Part shown: one piece after another, positions 42,450 to 50,923 of the stretch
Position numbering within the stretch: the first letter of the stretch is position 1
How the letters are laid out: every line of letters begins with the position of its first letter
DNA from: Candidatus Peribacteraceae bacterium
GTDB taxonomy: Bacteria > Patescibacteriota > Gracilibacteria > Peribacterales > Peribacteraceae
Reading direction: 5' to 3'
Length of the DNA: 64,000 nucleotides
NCBI GenBank assembly: GCA_028703445.1
Contig: JAQVMW010000004.1
Coordinates: 1 to 64,000 of the forward strand
Translations under genes and position numbers: made by a program
Notes under the pieces: generated by a model
The model's input: the letters and a program-made list of their open reading frames with translations, nothing else
What the model was told of the DNA's origin: nothing
The model's database searches: none

Positions 42450-42545
42450 TCCGTGGCGAAGGCGGGCTCTGCCCGCCTGGAGCCACACCATTGAGGGAAA
42501 AGAGAGTTCATGAGAGACAAACCTACGGTTTTTCTCTCATGAAAG
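42435..42545 (-). repeat. Double-hairpin repeat element, copy C
   Basis: Minus orientation. Left hairpin TTCATGAGAGA/TCTCTCATGAA (42507-42517 with 42533-42543), then CTCTCTTTTCCCTCA and GGCTCCA. Right hairpin GGCGGGC-AGA-GCCCGCC (42461-42477) is closed by GTGGC/GCCAC (42453-42457 with 42482-42486), then CTTCGCCAC and GGATTATT. The outer stem bases differ from copy A yet still pair. It overlaps the HAD gene stop and reaches the tRNA-Phe 3' end. Confidence 0.8.
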
Positions 42546-42621
42546 TGGTGGCCCAGACCAGGATCGAACTGGTGACACCTCGCTCTTCAGGCGAGTGCTC
42601 TACCAACTGAGCTACCGGGCC
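42546..42621 (-). tRNA. tRNA-Phe (GAA)
   Basis: Acceptor GGCCCGG/CTGGGCC, D arm GCTC/GAGC, anticodon stem CTCGC/GCGAG with loop CTGAAGA, T arm ACCAG/CTGGT, encoded CCA. The 3' end abuts repeat copy C; the 5' end overlaps a 26-bp palindrome. Confidence 0.96.
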
Positions 42622-42644
42622 ACGTCACTCGCGAGTGACGTGGC
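42619..42644. repeat. 26-bp perfect palindrome overlapping the tRNA-Phe 5' end
   Basis: GCCACGTCACTCG followed by its exact complement CGAGTGACGTGGC. The first three bases of the mature tRNA (GGC) belong to it. Confidence 0.85.
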
Positions 42645-42738
42645 AGGCCACGAGCACTCGCAAAGATTCAAAAGAATCAATGAACCAAAAAGAGCATAGC
42701 AGTTTCGCAGACAGGAGCAAAAGAGAGAATGGCTCTTT

Positions 42739-42824
42739 GGGGCTTGCCCCGCACCGACGCGCCTCTATACTTTTCAGGCCATAACGCTACGCACACGCGA
42801 CGGGGCTTGCCCCGTACCGACGCG
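42739..42824 (+). repeat. Two direct copies of a GGGGCTTGCCCCG element
   Basis: GGGGCTTGCCCCGCACCGAC then GCG (42739-42761) recurs with one change (GTACC for GCACC) at 42802-42824. Each copy starts with a GGGGC-TT-GCCCC hairpin. Confidence 0.7.
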
Positions 42825-42849
42825 AGCTTGCGAGCGTCTGGTACGGGGC
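42809..42849. repeat. 15-bp hairpin overlapping the tRNA-Ala 5' end
   Basis: GCCCCGTACC-GACGC pairs with GCGTC-T-GGTACGGGGC around a ten-base loop, with one bulged T. The last five bases are the first five of the mature tRNA. Confidence 0.8.
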
Positions 42850-42920
42850 TGTAGCTCAGCTGATAGAGCGCCGCATTCGCATTGCGGAGGTCAGGGGTTT
42901 GAATCCCCTCAGCTCCACCA
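42845..42920 (+). tRNA. tRNA-Ala (CGC)
   Basis: Acceptor GGGGCTG/CAGCTCC, D arm GCTC/GAGC, anticodon stem CCGCA/TGCGG with loop TTCGCAT, T arm AGGGG/CCCCT, encoded CCA. Hairpins overlap both ends. Confidence 0.96.
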
Positions 42921-42941
42921 CACTTCGCTGCGCGAAGTGTG
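42919..42941. terminator. Hairpin overlapping the tRNA-Ala CCA end
   Basis: CACACTTCGC, loop TGC, GCGAAGTGTG: a perfect 10-bp stem that starts within the CCA. No T-run follows, so it may be a processing signal or weak terminator before the ATPase gene. Confidence 0.6.
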
Positions 42942-42954
42942 CCTCGCGTAGCTT

Positions 42955-45546
42955 ATGTCCACGCACGTTCCCTCGCTGGCCGGCGTGCCGTTCGCCTCCA
43001 TCGACCAGTATGCGCTGGTGGGTCTGAATGCCGCAGAAGTACAGGAGCGCTTCACCCAAGAAGGATTCAACGAACTGCCCTCTGCAAAGAAACGGAGTCT
43101 CTTTGCCATTGCATGGAATGTGATGCGCGAGCCCATGTTTCTGCTCCTCGTGGCCTGCGGTGTCATCTACCTGCTCCTCGGAGATCGCGGGGAGGCGCTC
43201 ATGCTCCTCGGATTTGTCTTCATGGTCATCGGCATCACGATCTATCAGGAACGGAAAACCGAGCGCGCCCTCGAAGCTCTGCGCGATCTCACGAGCCCGC
43301 GCGCACTCGTGATCCGGGAAAAGCAGCAAATCCGCATTCCCGGACGCGAAGTGGTGCGCGATGATCTCTTTCTCATTGCCGAAGGCGACCGCGTTCCCGC
43401 AGACGGCTTCGTCCTTTCGGGCACGAATCTTTCCATTGATGAATCGCTCCTCACGGGGGAATCCGCGCCGGTGCGGAAATCGGAATGGGATGGAAAAATT
43501 CGCGCGGAAGCACCCGGAGGAGATGACCGTCCTTTCGTGTACTCCGGTTCACTCGTCACTTCGGGCAAAGCCCTCTGCATCGTGATGTCCACAGGCATCC
43601 GGACGGAAATCGGAAAAATCGGCAAAGCGCTCCAGACCCTCAAGACCGAGGAAACTCTGCTCCAGAAGGAGATGGAAACCATCGTACGGAGGATCTCGAC
43701 CATCGGCCTTTTACTCTGCTCTGCCATCGTGGTGATCTACGGACTCACACGCGGACACTGGATCCATGGCCTCCTTGCGGGATTGAGCCTGGCCATGGCC
43801 ATTCTCCCCGAAGAATTCCCTGTTGTGCTCACGATCTTCCTCGCCCTCGGCGCATGGAGGATCGCGAAACGCGGCGTCCTGACCCGGCGCGTTCCCTCCA
43901 TCGAAATGCTCGGCGCAACAAGCGTGCTCTGCGTGGATAAAACCGGAACGCTCACACTCAATAAAATGACTGTGGACTGCATCGTCGCTTCCAGCGGAAA
44001 ACTCCTCGATCATCCCCTCGCACAAGTCGAATTGCCGGAGGACTTCCACGAAATCGTGGAATTCAGCATCCTCGCAAGCCAGCGAGACCCGTTTGATCCC
44101 ATGGAAAAAGCGTTCAAGCACGTGGGAGAGGAATTCCTCCGCGATACCCCGCACCTCCACATAGACTGGACGCTCGTGCGCGAATATTCGCTGTCTTCGC
44201 AACTCCTGGCTATGACGGAAGTGTGGAAATCACCAGACGGGAAGGATGTTGTCATCGCTGCGAAAGGCGCTCCGGAAGCCATCATTGACCTCTGTCACCT
44301 CTCTCCTGAGGAAGCCGAGCGTGTCCGCGATCAAGTCGAAGGGATGGCGGAGAACGGCCTGCGCGTGCTGGCCGTCGCCAAGGCCCAATTCACCGACCCT
44401 TCTCTTCCAGGGAAGCAACACGACTTCGATTTCACCTATCTCGGCCTCATGGGACTCGCCGATCCGGTCCGGCCGACGGTTCCTCCCGCGATCCAGGAAT
44501 GCCAGCAGGCCGGTATTCGGGTCATCATGATCACCGGGGATTACCCGACGACCGCCGCGTCCATCGCTCGCCAGATCGGCCTCTACAAGGAAGGGGAAAT
44601 GATCACGGGTTCAGAACTCACTACCATGGATGATGGGGAACTGCGTCAACGCATTCGGACCGCCACGGTGTTCGCCCGCGTGATCCCCGAACAGAAACTT
44701 CGCCTCGTGACTGCCCTCAAGGATCTCGGAGAGATTGTCGCCATGACGGGGGATGGCGTGAACGATGCCCCCGCCCTCAAGGCCTCTCATATCGGCATCG
44801 CCATGGGCGGTCGCGGCACCGACGTCGCCCGCGAAGCCTCTGCGCTCGTTCTCGTGGATGAAGATTTCTCCTCAATCGTTCAGGCAGTGCGCATGGGACG
44901 CAGAATTTTCGATAATCTGAAACATGCGATGTCGTACATCATCGCCATTCACGTTCCGATTGCCGGCCTCTCCCTGATCCCGGTGATTCTGGGCTGGCCG
45001 CTCGTCCTCACGCCCGTTCTCATCATGTTCTTAGAACTCATCATCGATCCCGCCTGCTCCATCGTCTTCGAGATGGAGCCCGAGGAGGAAGACATCATGA
45101 AACGTCCCCCGCGCGACCCCTCTGTTCCCATTCTCAACAAGCGTCTCCTCATCGTCAGTTCGCTCCAAGGCACCGCCATCCTTGCGATTGTGCTGGCTGT
45201 CTTCGGCGGAAACTACTACTTCAGCGGCGAGACCGAGCTCCATGCACGCACACTGACCTTCGCCACCTTGATCCTCGCGAATCTCGGCCTCATCCTCTCG
45301 ATGCGTTCACACACACGTTCCATTCTCGCCTGCCTGCGCACGTCGAATCCCGCGACGTGGTGGGTTACGGGGAGTGCCCTTGCCATCCTGATCGCGTTGC
45401 TCTCGGTCCCCTTCCTGCGCTCGTTCTTTCGCTTCTCCGCCCTTTCGCCGATCGATGTTCTCGTCTGTGTCGCCGCAGGATTGCTGAGCATCCTTTGGTT
45501 TGAAATCATGAAGTTGCGTATACGGCGTCATTCAACCATGTATTAG
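42955..45546 (+). CDS. P-type cation-transporting ATPase (P2-like)
   Basis: An 863-aa ion pump. The actuator has LLTGESAPV; the phosphorylation site is LCVDKTGTLTLNKM; the hinge is MTGDGVNDAPALKASHIGIAMG. The membrane helix before the phosphorylation site reads AILPEEFPVVLTIFLALG, where calcium pumps have PEGLP, so the transported ion could be Ca2+ or another cation. About ten membrane helices are seen, the last six in the C-terminal third (IIAIHVPIAGLSLIPVILG and following). It starts just after tRNA-Ala. No metal-binding N-terminal domain is present, which argues against a heavy-metal exporter. Confidence 0.92.
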   Translation: MSTHVPSLAGVPFASIDQYALVGLNAAEVQERFTQEGFNELPSAKKRSLFAIAWNVMREPMFLLLVACGVIYLLLGDRGEALMLLGFVFMVIGITIYQERKTERALEALRDLTSPRALVIREKQQIRIPGREVVRDDLFLIAEGDRVPADGFVLSGTNLSIDESLLTGESAPVRKSEWDGKIRAEAPGGDDRPFVYSGSLVTSGKALCIVMSTGIRTEIGKIGKALQTLKTEETLLQKEMETIVRRISTIGLLLCSAIVVIYGLTRGHWIHGLLAGLSLAMAILPEEFPVVLTIFLALGAWRIAKRGVLTRRVPSIEMLGATSVLCVDKTGTLTLNKMTVDCIVASSGKLLDHPLAQVELPEDFHEIVEFSILASQRDPFDPMEKAFKHVGEEFLRDTPHLHIDWTLVREYSLSSQLLAMTEVWKSPDGKDVVIAAKGAPEAIIDLCHLSPEEAERVRDQVEGMAENGLRVLAVAKAQFTDPSLPGKQHDFDFTYLGLMGLADPVRPTVPPAIQECQQAGIRVIMITGDYPTTAASIARQIGLYKEGEMITGSELTTMDDGELRQRIRTATVFARVIPEQKLRLVTALKDLGEIVAMTGDGVNDAPALKASHIGIAMGGRGTDVAREASALVLVDEDFSSIVQAVRMGRRIFDNLKHAMSYIIAIHVPIAGLSLIPVILGWPLVLTPVLIMFLELIIDPACSIVFEMEPEEEDIMKRPPRDPSVPILNKRLLIVSSLQGTAILAIVLAVFGGNYYFSGETELHARTLTFATLILANLGLILSMRSHTRSILACLRTSNPATWWVTGSALAILIALLSVPFLRSFFRFSALSPIDVLVCVAAGLLSILWFEIMKLRIRRHSTMY

Positions 45547-45599
45547 GCACACGGTGCGATCGAGAAGGCATTTCCTTATTTGTTATTTTATAAAATATA

Positions 45600-45628
45600 T
45601 TGCATAATATATCAAATTATTCTATAAT
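45600..45628 (+). promoter_or_regulatory. Sigma70-type promoter of the VanW gene
   Basis: TTGCAT, 17-base spacer, perfect TATAAT. The surrounding 60 bases are strongly AT-rich and look like an UP-type region. The leader to the ATG is about 25 bases without a Shine-Dalgarno. Confidence 0.85.
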
Positions 45629-45657
45629 AGAAAACCAACATCAATAACCACAATACA

Positions 45658-47082
45658 ATGACGCATTCGCACAAAACTCAAATCGGTACACTGCTCGCAA
45701 CCTGTGCGATCGTGTTCTTGAGCAGTACTGTCCTCACCACGACATCCTTGGATATTCCACGGTCACCGCAAACCTCCCTCTTCCCCACACTGTCTTTCGG
45801 TGGATACGCTGCCGAGGCTGCCGGTCCCCAATCTGCCGCCGAAGCTGCCCTGACCCGTGTCGCTCAGCGCATGAGCAGACGCATCGTGAGAGATCAGGGA
45901 ACATCCCCCTCCCTATCCTCACTCAAGAAGGCGCTCATCGAACAACGCGAGCTCCTGCAGCACAGCGTAACGGTTACGCTGCAATTGCCGGATACCCTTT
46001 CGTACCGCACATGGAACGTGAGCCTTCAGCGCTACCCGACGTGGCTCAAGGCGGAAATATCTCCGGCAGCCGCGCACTTCCGCGTGGATGAGGAACGCAT
46101 CAGCCAGTACCTTCAACAGGAAACAATCGACGGCATCGTCCCTCCGAGAAAAGCCGTCATCACCGATGTCGTGCAGGATCGAGACGTGCAGAGAGTGGTA
46201 ACCAGTACGGGGGCCGCGCGTTCGGGGATCGTCTTCGACTTGCCTTCTGTTTCCCGGGATCTAACGTCCGCTCTCACAGAGGGAACCGAGGCAATTACCG
46301 AACCCCTGTACGTCGCGGGAGGTCCCATCGAAAATCTCTCCGGTGTTCCCCTGGGGGATCTCACACTTCTCGGCACGGGAAAATCCGACTATAAAGGCTC
46401 CCCGTTTGACCGGATCTACAATGTACGCAAAGCCATCAACCAGCAGGTGAATAATACCGTAGTCCCTCCGGGCGCAACCTTCTCGTTCAACGAAACCCTC
46501 GGTGGTCCCATCACCAACGGGAACGGCTGGCGTGATGCCAAGGTGATCTTCAACGCCACTGAACTCAAGATGGCTCCCGGCGGCGGCATCTGCCAGGCAT
46601 CGACCACAACCTTCCGCGCGATGTTGTCTGCCGGATTCACGCCGGTGAAACGGGCGAACCACAGCATGTATGTCACCTACTATGAAAAGTATGGCGTGGG
46701 GATCGACGCGACAGTGTATCCGGGTAAGCAGGATCTCACCTTCGTGAACGATACCGGCAACTTCCTCCTGTTCCAGGCGTACACCGAAGGAACAGAAGCC
46801 GTCGTGCAGATCTACGGCACACCGGACGGTCGCGAGACCCAAATCTCCGGGCCGTACTTCTCCTCCTCCGATCTCTCCGATTTTCCAGCAGACGAGCGCT
46901 CACCTCGGAGCAACGAAATCGCCTGGGTGCAACGCATCGCTTTCCCTGACGGAACCGAGAAACAGCAGGTGATCGTTTCGCGCTACAACAGTCTGCCAAG
47001 ATCCTTGGCGTTGAAGTACGAAACCCTCCACGCCAGTGCAGCAGGAAAGCTCTCCGCAACTCTCGTAGAAAAGGGGCTATAG
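45658..47082 (+). CDS. VanW family exported protein
   Basis: A 474-aa protein with an N-terminal signal or anchor (LLATCAIVFLSSTVLTTT). Residues about 90-230 form a YoaR/PG-binding-like region (LPDTLSYRTWNVSLQRYPTWL ... RVDEERISQYLQ). The VanW domain follows, with GSPFDRIYNVRKAINQQVNNTVVPPG, FSFNETLGG and the signature PGGGICQASTTTFRAMLSAG. VanW proteins are wall-associated and were first seen in vancomycin-resistance clusters; the catalytic role is unsettled. No van genes adjoin, so this is a general wall protein. It has the strongest promoter in the window. Confidence 0.88.
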   Translation: MTHSHKTQIGTLLATCAIVFLSSTVLTTTSLDIPRSPQTSLFPTLSFGGYAAEAAGPQSAAEAALTRVAQRMSRRIVRDQGTSPSLSSLKKALIEQRELLQHSVTVTLQLPDTLSYRTWNVSLQRYPTWLKAEISPAAAHFRVDEERISQYLQQETIDGIVPPRKAVITDVVQDRDVQRVVTSTGAARSGIVFDLPSVSRDLTSALTEGTEAITEPLYVAGGPIENLSGVPLGDLTLLGTGKSDYKGSPFDRIYNVRKAINQQVNNTVVPPGATFSFNETLGGPITNGNGWRDAKVIFNATELKMAPGGGICQASTTTFRAMLSAGFTPVKRANHSMYVTYYEKYGVGIDATVYPGKQDLTFVNDTGNFLLFQAYTEGTEAVVQIYGTPDGRETQISGPYFSSSDLSDFPADERSPRSNEIAWVQRIAFPDGTEKQQVIVSRYNSLPRSLALKYETLHASAAGKLSATLVEKGL

Positions 47083-47186
47083 CAACATATTTTTGCTATT
47101 TTAAAACCCCTTTCGAGATTAATGACCACTGGAAAAACTGTGAAGTTCCTCTAGACTGGGCGGGCTCAATTCCCTTCCCCATTCTT

Positions 47187-47906
47187 ATGTCTACTCCACA
47201 GCAGGAAACGAAAATGTGGTTCGGTATCGCGATGGTTCTCGTTGGAATCCTCGTTGGATTCGCCGCCTCCAAAATGACGGGCGCCCCCGTCGGTAAGACT
47301 CCGACCGCTGTGCCGACTGCACAGCAGCCAACGCCCACTGCTCCGGCAGAAGATCCCGTGCCGGAGTACGCGGATATCAAGGCAGTCGATGCTACCGATC
47401 ACATCCGCGGAAATGCCGACGCGACGATCACGATCCTCGAGTACTCGGATCTGGAATGCCCCTTCTGCGCGCGCGTGCACCCCACCATCAAACAGCTTCT
47501 TGAGGATTACGGCGACAAAGTGAATTGGGTCTACCGTCACTATCCGCTCTCCTTCCACGCGAATGCACAAAAATCTGCCGAAGCCTCTGAATGCGCTGCG
47601 GAGCTGGGAGGCAACGACAAGTTCTGGGCCATGGTGGATATGATTTACGAAAAGGGAGCCGACAACACCCAGCTGGGAACGTACGCCAAGGAAATCGGCC
47701 TGAATCAAACAGCTTTCCAGACGTGCGTGGATAGCGGCAAGTACGCAACGAAGACCGCCGAAATGATGCAGTCGGGCACCAAAGCCGGCATTCAGGGAAC
47801 CCCGGGCAACCTGATCATCAACAACAAGACCAAGAAGGTTGCTGTGGTTTCTGGAGCTCAGCCTCTGGAGAACTTCAAGACCGCCATTGACGGTCTGCTG
47901 AAGTAA
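47187..47906 (+). CDS. DsbA-like membrane-anchored thiol oxidoreductase
   Basis: A 239-aa protein with an N-terminal anchor (WFGIAMVLVGILVGFAAS) and a Pro/Thr-rich stalk. The thioredoxin-fold DsbA domain carries the CPFC active site at residues 91-94 (YSDLECPFCARVHP) and the cis-proline in GIQGTPGNLI. It probably forms disulphides in exported proteins such as the Cys-rich protein at 40929. TAGACT lies shortly upstream. A Rho-independent terminator follows. Confidence 0.9.
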   Translation: MSTPQQETKMWFGIAMVLVGILVGFAASKMTGAPVGKTPTAVPTAQQPTPTAPAEDPVPEYADIKAVDATDHIRGNADATITILEYSDLECPFCARVHPTIKQLLEDYGDKVNWVYRHYPLSFHANAQKSAEASECAAELGGNDKFWAMVDMIYEKGADNTQLGTYAKEIGLNQTAFQTCVDSGKYATKTAEMMQSGTKAGIQGTPGNLIINNKTKKVAVVSGAQPLENFKTAIDGLLK

Positions 47907-47922
47907 GTCTTCTGTCATCTTG

Positions 47923-47957
47923 AATCCCCCGAAGGACAACATCCCCGGGGGATTTTT
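47923..47957 (+). terminator. Rho-independent terminator
   Basis: AATCCCCC (47923-47930), 16-base loop, GGGGGATT (47947-47954), then TTT. Confidence 0.85.
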
Positions 47958-48012
47958 GTTGTCCCGATTTTCCGAATGGAGGTAGAATGCAACCCCTTTC
48001 CTCACTCCCATC

Positions 48013-48963
48013 ATGCGTTTTCGCCTTCTCCCGTTTCTTGTCACCGGTCTCTTACTCACCTCCTGCGGAGCAAATCCCCCCTCGACACCAACGGACGAAA
48101 CACTCTCTTCTTCGTCTTCGTCTTCGGAATCGCCTTTGGTCGAAACGCACAATGTCTCGTTCATCGGAACTGTCCGCCCGGCGGGCATCAGCATTTACAT
48201 GGAAGGAACACACCGTCTGGAATTGGGAGATGGCCGTTTCATCCTGCTCTCCAGCGACACCGTCGATTTGAACGGCTATGTGGACGAGCAGGCGGAGGTC
48301 ACCGGATCCATTCGCCCCACAGTGGAAGAAGGCGGTACGATCATGCGCGTCGAACAGATCAGATTGATCGAGGGATCCTCCTTGAGCAGTACTGCATCCC
48401 TCACCGCCGACTCCTCGTCGGTTGCTTCGTCCGTCTCCTCCACGACAGTGTCCTCGTCGGCTCCCATTGCTTCCAGCGCACCATCCTCGAAGCCCGCCGC
48501 TGTCTCGTCCGCCGCACGCTCCTCCTCTTCCGCGAGTGCGACTTCCGTCGCCCCCGATCTCTCCGTTCAGGTGACCTCCATGGCAAAACAGGATCTTGCC
48601 GCAGCCAACTGGACGCAGGCGTACTGCGCCCCACCGACCATCGGTTTCTGCGTACCCGTGCACCGCAACTGGTACTTCAAGTCGTTCGGCACGGCTTCCG
48701 ATGCCCTCTGGCACATCGAAGTCGGCTCCGTGTCCCTCGAGAATCTCTCGGACGGACCGATTGCGGTGAACCTGCTCGGCGGAGCGCTGTCGACCAAAGG
48801 CGTCTCGGATCAAGAAGTGCGCGTTGATGGTTCAATGGTGCTCGGCTACCGGGAGTGGACGAAAGATCGCCACATCGAGATTTCCGCTCCGTCCGCCCTC
48901 AAGGACGCCGTAACGTACATGACCCAGCACCTCTCGGCCATGGAGGAACAACCGGGGACGTGA
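48013..48963 (+). CDS. Serine-rich lipoprotein, unknown function
   Basis: A 316-aa lipoprotein. The lipobox is LLTSC at the end of a short signal (RFRLLPFLVTGLLLTSC), so the mature protein is tethered by lipid to the cytoplasmic membrane. A small OB-like beta domain (VSFIGTVRPAGISIYMEGTHRLELGDGRFILLSS) is followed by a long Ser/Ala linker. A C-terminal domain then follows with TQAYCAPPTIGFCVPVHRNWYFKSFG, whose two cysteines may pair. TAGAAT upstream suggests its own promoter. Confidence 0.7.
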   Translation: MRFRLLPFLVTGLLLTSCGANPPSTPTDETLSSSSSSSESPLVETHNVSFIGTVRPAGISIYMEGTHRLELGDGRFILLSSDTVDLNGYVDEQAEVTGSIRPTVEEGGTIMRVEQIRLIEGSSLSSTASLTADSSSVASSVSSTTVSSSAPIASSAPSSKPAAVSSAARSSSSASATSVAPDLSVQVTSMAKQDLAAANWTQAYCAPPTIGFCVPVHRNWYFKSFGTASDALWHIEVGSVSLENLSDGPIAVNLLGGALSTKGVSDQEVRVDGSMVLGYREWTKDRHIEISAPSALKDAVTYMTQHLSAMEEQPGT

Positions 48964-48984
48964 TCTGTGTGGTAGGATGATCCC

Positions 48985-49593
48985 ATGCCGCAGTTCACCT
49001 ATACGGCCATCCAGGCCGACGGCCAGCGCGTGTCCGGCACCATCGAGTCATTCAGCCTGCAGGCTGCGCACGATGCCCTGAAGCAGATGCACCTGATCCC
49101 CGAAGAGATTCACGAATCCACCGTCAGTGAGCAGCCCCTTACGCCGGAGCAGGCGGAAAAGCTCCTCTCGTTTACACAACCCGCTTTCACGAACGGAATG
49201 CCGGAAGAAACTCCCGTATCGTCTGAGATCACTACGGAAAGCCCCGAAGTCCCAAGTCCTAAGTCCCAAGTCCTAAGTCCCAAGTCCGAATCCCCATCAT
49301 CGTACTTCCCGCTCCTCGATACGCTTCGCCTCTACGCCGGATGGCTGCTGGCGTGGTACTGCCTGGTCTACGCGCTGGGCAATTACCAGCACACGCGCCC
49401 ACTCCCCTTCCGCATGCCCTTCGTGGAGGGATTGTTCCTCTCGCCCCTGGTCTTGAGCTTCACGCTGGTTGCCTACCTCTTCCTGCTCCTCACTGGAATC
49501 TGGAAAGCCACCGGCAGAGGGATCGTCAAAGGGTTGATTGCCACGGGCATCGGCGTCGCCGGTTTCGTGCTGTATCGGATGAATGTGCTGTGA
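48985..49593 (+). CDS. Membrane protein with GspF-like N-terminal segment
   Basis: A 202-aa protein. Residues 1-45 (MPQFTYTAIQADGQRVSGTI ... QAAHDALKQMHLIPEEI) copy the opening of type II secretion/type IV pilus platform proteins (GspF/PilC), but the T2SF helical domains are missing. Instead there is a Pro/Ser linker partly encoded by heptamer repeats and then three membrane helices (LRLYAGWLLAWYCLVYALG, PLVLSFTLVAYLFLLLTGI and LIATGIGVAGFVLY). A fusion or remnant is likely. TAGGAT (48973-48978) ends six bases before the ATG. Confidence 0.6.
   Translation: MPQFTYTAIQADGQRVSGTIESFSLQAAHDALKQMHLIPEEIHESTVSEQPLTPEQAEKLLSFTQPAFTNGMPEETPVSSEITTESPEVPSPKSQVLSPKSESPSSYFPLLDTLRLYAGWLLAWYCLVYALGNYQHTRPLPFRMPFVEGLFLSPLVLSFTLVAYLFLLLTGIWKATGRGIVKGLIATGIGVAGFVLYRMNVL
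49247..49287 (+). repeat. Heptamer repeat inside a coding region (word AAGTCCY)
   Basis: Six tandem copies of AAGTCC[C/T] in the linker of the GspF-like membrane protein; AAGTCCC and AAGTCCT alternate. Seven is not a multiple of three, so copies are read in different frames (PSPKSQVLSPKSE). Confidence 0.85.
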
Positions 49594-49645
49594 AAACCTT
49601 CATGCACCGATAAGGTTCGGAGTTGAACCTGAAGATTCATCTTGG

Positions 49646-50923
49646 TTATGTCTTGAATGTGATATTGCATGTGGGAGCATCGCTGATGCGACGCAGCTTC
49701 TCACACATCTCCACACACACCCTCGTCGTTTCGTGATCGAAGACCCTTTTCAGGAGCTCCTGCCTCTCTCGACGATACGCATCGTGGCCTGCAAGAACTT
49801 TCCCCAGACATTTCATGAGCTCTTCGAGGGTGTAGGCTTTTTCCCCGGGAGTCATGCGATCGTAATCGAAGTACAAATCCCGCTCGTTGCGGATATAGTT
49901 CTGCAGATCGAAAGGAAAGAAAACAATCGGACGGCCTGTCAACAGAAAGTCGAAGAAAACAGAAGAGTAATCCGTCATGAGCACGTCCGCATGCCGTAGC
50001 AGAGGATACGCATCGCTGCTGCTTGCAACAAAATGGATGTGCGAGTACGGAACTCCGGCGGTTTCTTTTTCGTGATGGAATTTGATGAAAAGACTGGCAT
50101 GGTGGTCCCCAAGAAAATGATCGAGCTCACCAAACCCCCTATCTGCATTCAGAAGCGGATTGTGCACACGGTTGCGGAATGTTGGCATATACACGATTGT
50201 CTTGTCGTTCGCAGCCTTGTTCGCGCGCATGCGGGCAAGCTGCCACATATCGGTACCGATGTCGCTGTCACGCACCGGACGCACGAGTGCTTCGTTTCGC
50301 GGATGCCCACCGATCCATAGACGCTCGGTGGAAATTTTGAACGCATCCGAGTAAATGTCTTTCCACATCTTGCCGGGTGCCACCAGATATCCTTCCGTGC
50401 GCACGGTCCACGGCCGTGAAAGCACAAGCCATGCATGAATCAGCTTTCGGCTTGTCAACCATCGCTCAAACGACGTGAGCGTACACTCGAGCCCGATTCG
50501 TTTGAGGGGACACCCATGCCAAAGATCCACCGAACAAAGTCCACCCGAAATCCAGTAGCTTACGGGTGGAACCACGACACCATCGTGTATCAAGAGTTTC
50601 GCGTGCAATGTGTAATACAGCCCCCGGAACGATCGTACCATTTCAGTCCTGTACCCCCGTGCACGGAGGGCATGGAGGATGGATCTGGAACGTGTGAGCC
50701 AGATCGGTCTCACATCTTTCCTGTTGGCATGAACGTAGAGAAAAAGGTACTTTGCATTATCGGAGAATCGAAAGCCGTCCCACGCGTAAAATAGCCAGAT
50801 ATTTTCATCGCGGGGTACGAGCCACGAACATGCACGAATGATGTGGAATACGGGAAACAGAAGAGTAGAGAAGATTGAGGCGCGCCAGATACGCCAAAGG
50901 ACAGCGCGCAGATGACTCATCAC
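49646..50923 (-). CDS. CDP-glycerol glycerophosphotransferase-like protein (TagB/TagF family)
   Basis: A 425-aa enzyme of the family that polymerises glycerol phosphate in teichoic acids and capsules. GT-B-like features: VDLWHGCPLKRIGLE in the first half, IVYMPTFRNRVHNPLL, LFIKFHHEKE, and the donor-site ADVLMTDYSSVFFDFLLTGRPIVFFPFDLQNY. The N-terminus has a hydrophobic stretch that may bind the membrane. Its ATG overlaps the stop of the nucleotidyltransferase-HAD gene by four bases, so donor synthesis and transfer are translationally coupled. Confidence 0.85.
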   Translation of the reverse strand: MMSHLRAVLWRIWRASIFSTLLFPVFHIIRACSWLVPRDENIWLFYAWDGFRFSDNAKYLFLYVHANRKDVRPIWLTRSRSILHALRARGYRTEMVRSFRGLYYTLHAKLLIHDGVVVPPVSYWISGGLCSVDLWHGCPLKRIGLECTLTSFERWLTSRKLIHAWLVLSRPWTVRTEGYLVAPGKMWKDIYSDAFKISTERLWIGGHPRNEALVRPVRDSDIGTDMWQLARMRANKAANDKTIVYMPTFRNRVHNPLLNADRGFGELDHFLGDHHASLFIKFHHEKETAGVPYSHIHFVASSSDAYPLLRHADVLMTDYSSVFFDFLLTGRPIVFFPFDLQNYIRNERDLYFDYDRMTPGEKAYTLEELMKCLGKVLAGHDAYRRERQELLKRVFDHETTRVCVEMCEKLRRISDAPTCNITFKT

